A program made the position numbers and the translations under genes. From the NCBI GenBank assembly GCA_036674765.1, contig JARVKI010000007.1, positions 372,001 through 436,000 on the forward strand: a stretch of 64,000 nucleotides of DNA, in the 5' to 3' direction. Origin of the DNA: Seiridium cupressi. Lineage: Eukaryota > Ascomycota > Sordariomycetes > Amphisphaeriales > Sporocadaceae. Below, piece by piece: positions 59,770 through 64,000 of the stretch (positions are counted from its first letter, which is position 1; each line of letters begins with the position of its first letter). Below the pieces are notes generated by a model. The model saw nothing but the letters and a program-made list of their open reading frames with translations, had not been told where the DNA came from and ran no database searches.

Positions 59770-61808
59770 ATGGCGACTATAGCACCTCCTCCTTCCAAAA
59801 GGCAGCGGCGCGAAGCTCTCGAGCGCACTCAACTTCAGGCCGACGTTACGCCAACACCGATCGAGACCGGCTCTTTCAAGGCTCGTTTCGTGGACAGCGA
59901 CTCCAATCAGCTCGCCGAGGTCATCGAAATACCACTTGCTGATGCCAGCGAGAAGAATGTATCTCTTCTGTTGAACACTCTTCTTGGCCGCGACAGGGAG
60001 GACTTTACTCCTTACCGATTCCGTATACATGTTCCGTCATCAGACATTGTGATCGATACATACCCTACGCCACAAGAGTTCCTCCGTGTGCTTCGGTAAC
60101 TTCTATCAGACCCTGTAATAGCGCATTGACTAATGCCATCACAGGAGCCATGGCATCACGAACCCTTTCGAGACTACCCTTACGCTTTCGGCAGAGCCGC
60201 AAGCCGTGTTCAAGGTTCAAGCTGTAACGCGAGTATCGCATCAAATACCAGGCCACGGAGAGGCTATCCTGACTGCTCAGTTCTCGCCAAAGAGTAGCTC
60301 ACGCCTGGCAACGGGGTCTGGAGATAACACAGCTCGTATATGGGACTGCGATACAGGGACACCCAAGTACACGTTGAGGGGTCACACTGGATGGGTCCTA
60401 GCCGTGTCGTGGAGTCCAGACGGTTCCAAGTTAGCGACAGGTAGTATGGACGTAAGCCGGCATTCTTTTTTGTTATCTCTTGTAGCCCGTTATGTGCACC
60501 TTATGTCTCTGCCTATCTCTCCGAGGGTGTCCTGGAACATCTTGAGAGTCAAAATTTAGGAGACCCGTTGAACACGAAATAACCTACCGCTGGAAGCAGT
60601 TGCTGACCCCCATTGAAACAGAAAACCGTTCGAATATGGGACCCAGAATCAGGCAAGGCTGTCGGCAAGCCCTTTTCGGGCCATGCTAAGTGGGTAACGA
60701 GTTTCGCCTGGGAGCCTTTTCATCAATGGAGAGATGGGACACCCAGATTAGCGAGCGCGTCGAAAGATGGCACTTGTAGAATATGGGTTGTCAACACCGG
60801 GCAAACCGAGCATGTATTGTCCGGACATAAAGGAAATGTGTCATGCGTACGGTGGGGTGGTAAGGGCTTGATCTACACGTCTTCCCATGACAAGACTGTC
60901 AAAGTCTGGTCGGCGATTGATGGGACACTGAAGCATACTTTGGCAGCACATGCTCACTGGGTTAACCACCTTGCTTTGTCTACTGAATTTGTTTTGAGGA
61001 CAGCTTACTATGACCACACAAAAGACGTACCACAGACGGACGAATCAAAACGAATCAAAGCCAAGGAACGCTTCGAAAAGGCTGCTTCAAAACAGGGCAA
61101 GATCGTAGAACGTCTAATCTCGGCCAGCGACGAGTATGTGCACATTTCTACTCACTTTCACACGTCTTGTGAGGTGGATGGCATTGCTGATGCGATAAAC
61201 AGTTTCACGATGTTTTTGTGGGATCCCGAGGAAGGCACAAAGCCAATTGCAAGGTTACACGGCCATCAGAAGCAGGTCAATCGTGAGTGTCCTCTCAAGT
61301 TCCCTGTTGACTCAAGCTTGGGTTTGAATGAAAGTCATGGTCCTACGAATCAGATACGCTTGAAATCCGGTTCAGAAAGTCTGTACATAAGAGTAATTAC
61401 TAACCCCAATTTTGTGTAGATGTCACATTCTCTCCGGATGGCACTTTGATTGCGAGTTCATCCTTCGACAACCACACCAAGATATGGAGTGCTCGGTAAG
61501 CCTCTCCAGTCGTGCCGGTGTTCTTTCTCCATGTGTAGCTAACGAAACTGTATAGTGATGGCAAGTTTATCAATACGCTCCGCGGCCATGTAGCTCCTGT
61601 CTACCAGTGTGCTTTCTCGGCAGACTCACGTTTGCTAGTCACGGCATCTAAGGACACCACCTTGAAAGTATGGTCTATGCAGACTTGCAAATTGGCCGTG
61701 GACCTGCCCGGTCATCAAGATGAGGTATATGCTGTGGACTGGAGCCCCGATGGGAAACGTTGTGGAAGCGCGGGAAAGGATAAGGCCGTTCGTATCTGGT
61801 GTAACTAA
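59770..61808 (+). CDS. Ribosome assembly WD40 protein Rsa4/Notchless
   Basis: A 517-residue nuclear protein in six exons: 59770-60095, 60145-60451, 60622-61133, 61203-61282, 61420-61495 and 61556-61808; 1554 nt in frame. The N-terminal NLE ubiquitin-like domain (ARFVDSDSNQLAEVIEIPLA to VIDTYPTPQEFLRVLR) is the part pulled on by the Rea1/Midasin AAA ATPase to release factors from the pre-60S particle. A WD40 propeller of about eight repeats follows; clear blades include SSRLATGSGDNTARIWD, KTVRIWDPESGKAVG, IYTSSHDKTVKVWS, DNHTKIWSARDGKFINTLRGH and KAVRIWCN at the end. The fourth junction (61134-61202) removes 69 nt and restores SASDDFTMFLWDPE. The length matches yeast Rsa4. Probably essential. 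Confidence 0.94.
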
Positions 61809-64000
61809 CGAACTCCGTGCACTGTGAGAGTGGGCCACCTGGCTTGACGATTCGAACTTACGTCCTGCCTTATCCGAAGCTCGTTCCTGGGAGTTTCTGT
61901 GGGCTTCAATCATTGCCTTGCCACTGCAAGGTCTATACGTGATGTCTCTGAGGAGCTGTCAATGATTGATCCTACCAGCAATCTAGGCAGAAATCCGGGC
62001 GTCCTTCAAACGGATATAGCAAAGAGGATCTATGAGTCTCCATTGAAATGAGCCTCCACTGCGTCATGGCAATATGGATTGGCGAAGAGTGCCATGACCT
62101 GTAGGTTAAACAGTTGTTTATCTGCCTAAACAAGGCATATTTGTGACCATGGCTATGGCGGTACGCCCTGGCATTATAAGGAATGGAAACGGGGAGAAAG
62201 TCATGGGCGTAGTATGGGAGGTCCTGACCTGCCAAGGATCCCATGAGCACGAACTCAGAACGAGAAAGGGGTTCAACCCTTCGGTCACCCGGCTTTAGCA
62301 TGGATTCGTCCGCACCATAGCGCAATCTTTGTTTGGAGATAAGATTCTAAGAAGCTGAGACTTTCGGACAGCACGTTTCGTGTAATCCTTCGAGTTCACC
62401 AGTGACATGCTATGGTGATTGAGTGTAGACCCGGGAGCGCTTTGCGGCTCGGGGGCCAATCGGACGAGGCGCAGAAGAGAGAGGGTGTGATGTTACTATC
62501 GACGTCAGGCTAGAGCCAAAGAGAATTGTAATGCCATTTGAGTCAATAGTCTTCTTGAGGAAGAATCCAGAAACACACGGGGATTCGCGAAGGATTTGAC
62601 GAGGATCCTACAGCGGTTCCAGAACTGTGGATAATTCAGGGCTGAGCTGAGGAGCTTTCCATTGCGCTGGCTATTGGAGCGCTGTCATATAAGCTAGGAG
62701 CTCGAGCGAATGAAAGGCCACGGTGTATTGTTGAACATATGGCGTGCCTACCGGTAGAGATCCCAGTAGATATACCAGGAGCCGTTTGACAGTGGTACTG
62801 CCAGGCAAAAGTACATGTAATAAGCGCTCGGTGCTGCGGCCGCTCACCTTGCCATAATTGGATGATTAGGCTAGGGCCGGTTCTGAATAAAACTAGGATG
62901 CTGGACCGATGTGTCAATGAATGGGGAGACCCGCACGAAGGAAACCGTCCGGCCTGTTGATACCACTCGATTCAGGGCCTGTATGAATAGGCTTATTGAT
63001 CCTATAAAACCTGGTAGCGAGCATATCCACATGAAATTCTCGGGCTTGGCACCGAAATTGACTAAAACACGTGGAAGCCGCAAGGGTGATGTATCATGCT
63101 GCATGGTTCTTACGACGGGTGCATTGTTCATCCCATAAGTGGGCATGGGCTTTGCTGAAAATCGAAAACCGAAAACCGAGCTCAACCACACTACACCTCC
63201 ACTGTGGTTTGGCTCGTTTGCTCTCAGCATAGCGTGGTATGCCATGTGTGTTGTTCGTTGTTGACGCAAAAAGTCTAGCGAGGTCTCTTGCCATTAATTC
63301 TATAGCTAGACAGATCAACTCGAGAGGTCTGCGGGCGGCCCTGCTCACAGGTAGAGGGGAAGTGCCGCCCACGCTGGCATGGCAGGTTTACAGTATCTAT
63401 CAGATTAACTAGATGTAGTTACAGCGCTTTTGCTTGTAGGGCTGAGACCTTGGGAGGGTCGGTCAAAGCTTCAATGCTGGCCACAATTCCAGGCGAATCA
63501 CAAGCTCTCTGGGAAAGGACCTCGCATTGTCGGGTCCGCTCATTCGCCGCCCGTCCCGTGGTTCTGGCGCGAGAGAACCGACCCAGTTCGCAGAGTCCTT
63601 CCAGCTTCCTGCCGTTGCCAAGCGAGTGTGGATCTGCAAGCACAAGCACGGACTGCGCCATCACGTTGCCTGCATGGACGGCAGCTACCGACTTTATGTG
63701 CCAATCAGATCCCCTGATGCCGCTTTTCACAGCTATCGGGGCACAGAAAGGAGTATATCGATGCGGGGAAAGTCGGTGAGATGGAGCCAGATGGTCAGAC
63801 ACGCCTCGCATAGGGTCCTATCATAGCCCTATGAGGCAGTCTGGGAGCGCATGCTCGAGTCTTGGCTTGGTTTCGTCAGCAGCACCTAATCACTCGAGCA
63901 GAGCCTGGGGCCCTGGCCTCGACTAACCGCAAGCAGTTGCACCGCCGTCTGAAAGTCCCAATCCTTCGTTCGCCATTCGCTCGCATTGGCTTGCATTCTG
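61809..64000. other. 2.2-kb terminal gap without a supported gene
   Basis: Overlapping frames of 60-132 codons occur on both strands, mainly at 62871-63269 minus and 63419-63826, but none shows a domain, signal peptide or splice continuity. The window ends here without a visible gene start. Confidence 0.45.

Noticed and set aside
62268..62280. GGTTCAACCC, a tRNA B-box-like string
   Set aside because: No matching A box or acceptor stem upstream.

Overview
The window is nuclear DNA of a filamentous ascomycete, most likely Pezizomycotina and plausibly a Sordariomycete. The evidence is many short GT...CTAAC...AG introns, Zn2Cys6 regulators, secreted tannase, subtilisin and GH11 families, and fungal forms of MSH3, MSH4, CSC1, Tps3/Tsl1 and Rsa4/Notchless. 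I cannot name the genus. All exon joins are my own reading of splice signals and frame, checked by total length divisible by three; family names come from recognised motifs, not from searches.

Layout. 1-14 kb is an accessory, catabolic-looking block: a broken NCS1-type permease (cut by the window start), an intact metallo-beta-lactamase-fold hydrolase, a broken Zn2Cys6 / Fungal_trans_2 regulator, an intact five-exon Zn2Cys6 / MHR regulator, a salicylate-hydroxylase-like flavoprotein, and a convergent Asp/Glu-racemase-superfamily gene with glycine where both catalytic cysteines would lie. Uptake, regulation, ring hydroxylation, hydrolysis and isomerisation together suggest a partly decayed ring-degradation cluster; the substrate is unknown. 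16-18.5 kb holds a zinc-finger-like nuclear protein of unknown role. 18.7-30 kb is a surface and secretion segment: a tannase/feruloyl-esterase-family gene whose last splice join is out of frame, a cupredoxin-domain single-pass membrane protein, a subtilisin-like protease and a GH11 xylanase, separated by AT-rich gaps with small hairpins.

31-62 kb is mostly conserved housekeeping: MSH3, a CSC1/OSCA-type channel, an O-fucosyltransferase-like type II membrane protein, a phenol-hydroxylase-type flavoprotein, a trehalose synthase complex regulatory subunit, meiotic MSH4, and ribosome-assembly factor Rsa4/NLE divergent from MSH4. Between them lie gaps of up to about 5.5 kb with microsatellites and a G-run.

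The strongest observations are: (a) an exact 17-bp tandem duplication plus an in-frame TGA disabling the first regulator, beside a permease with an in-frame TGA and a one-base loss; (b) the cluster hypothesis for 1-14 kb; (c) a probable GC-AG intron and a donor-adjacent dinucleotide repeat in MSH4; (d) a tannase-family gene whose exons do not sum in frame. No rRNA, tRNA, CRISPR array or intact transposon was found.
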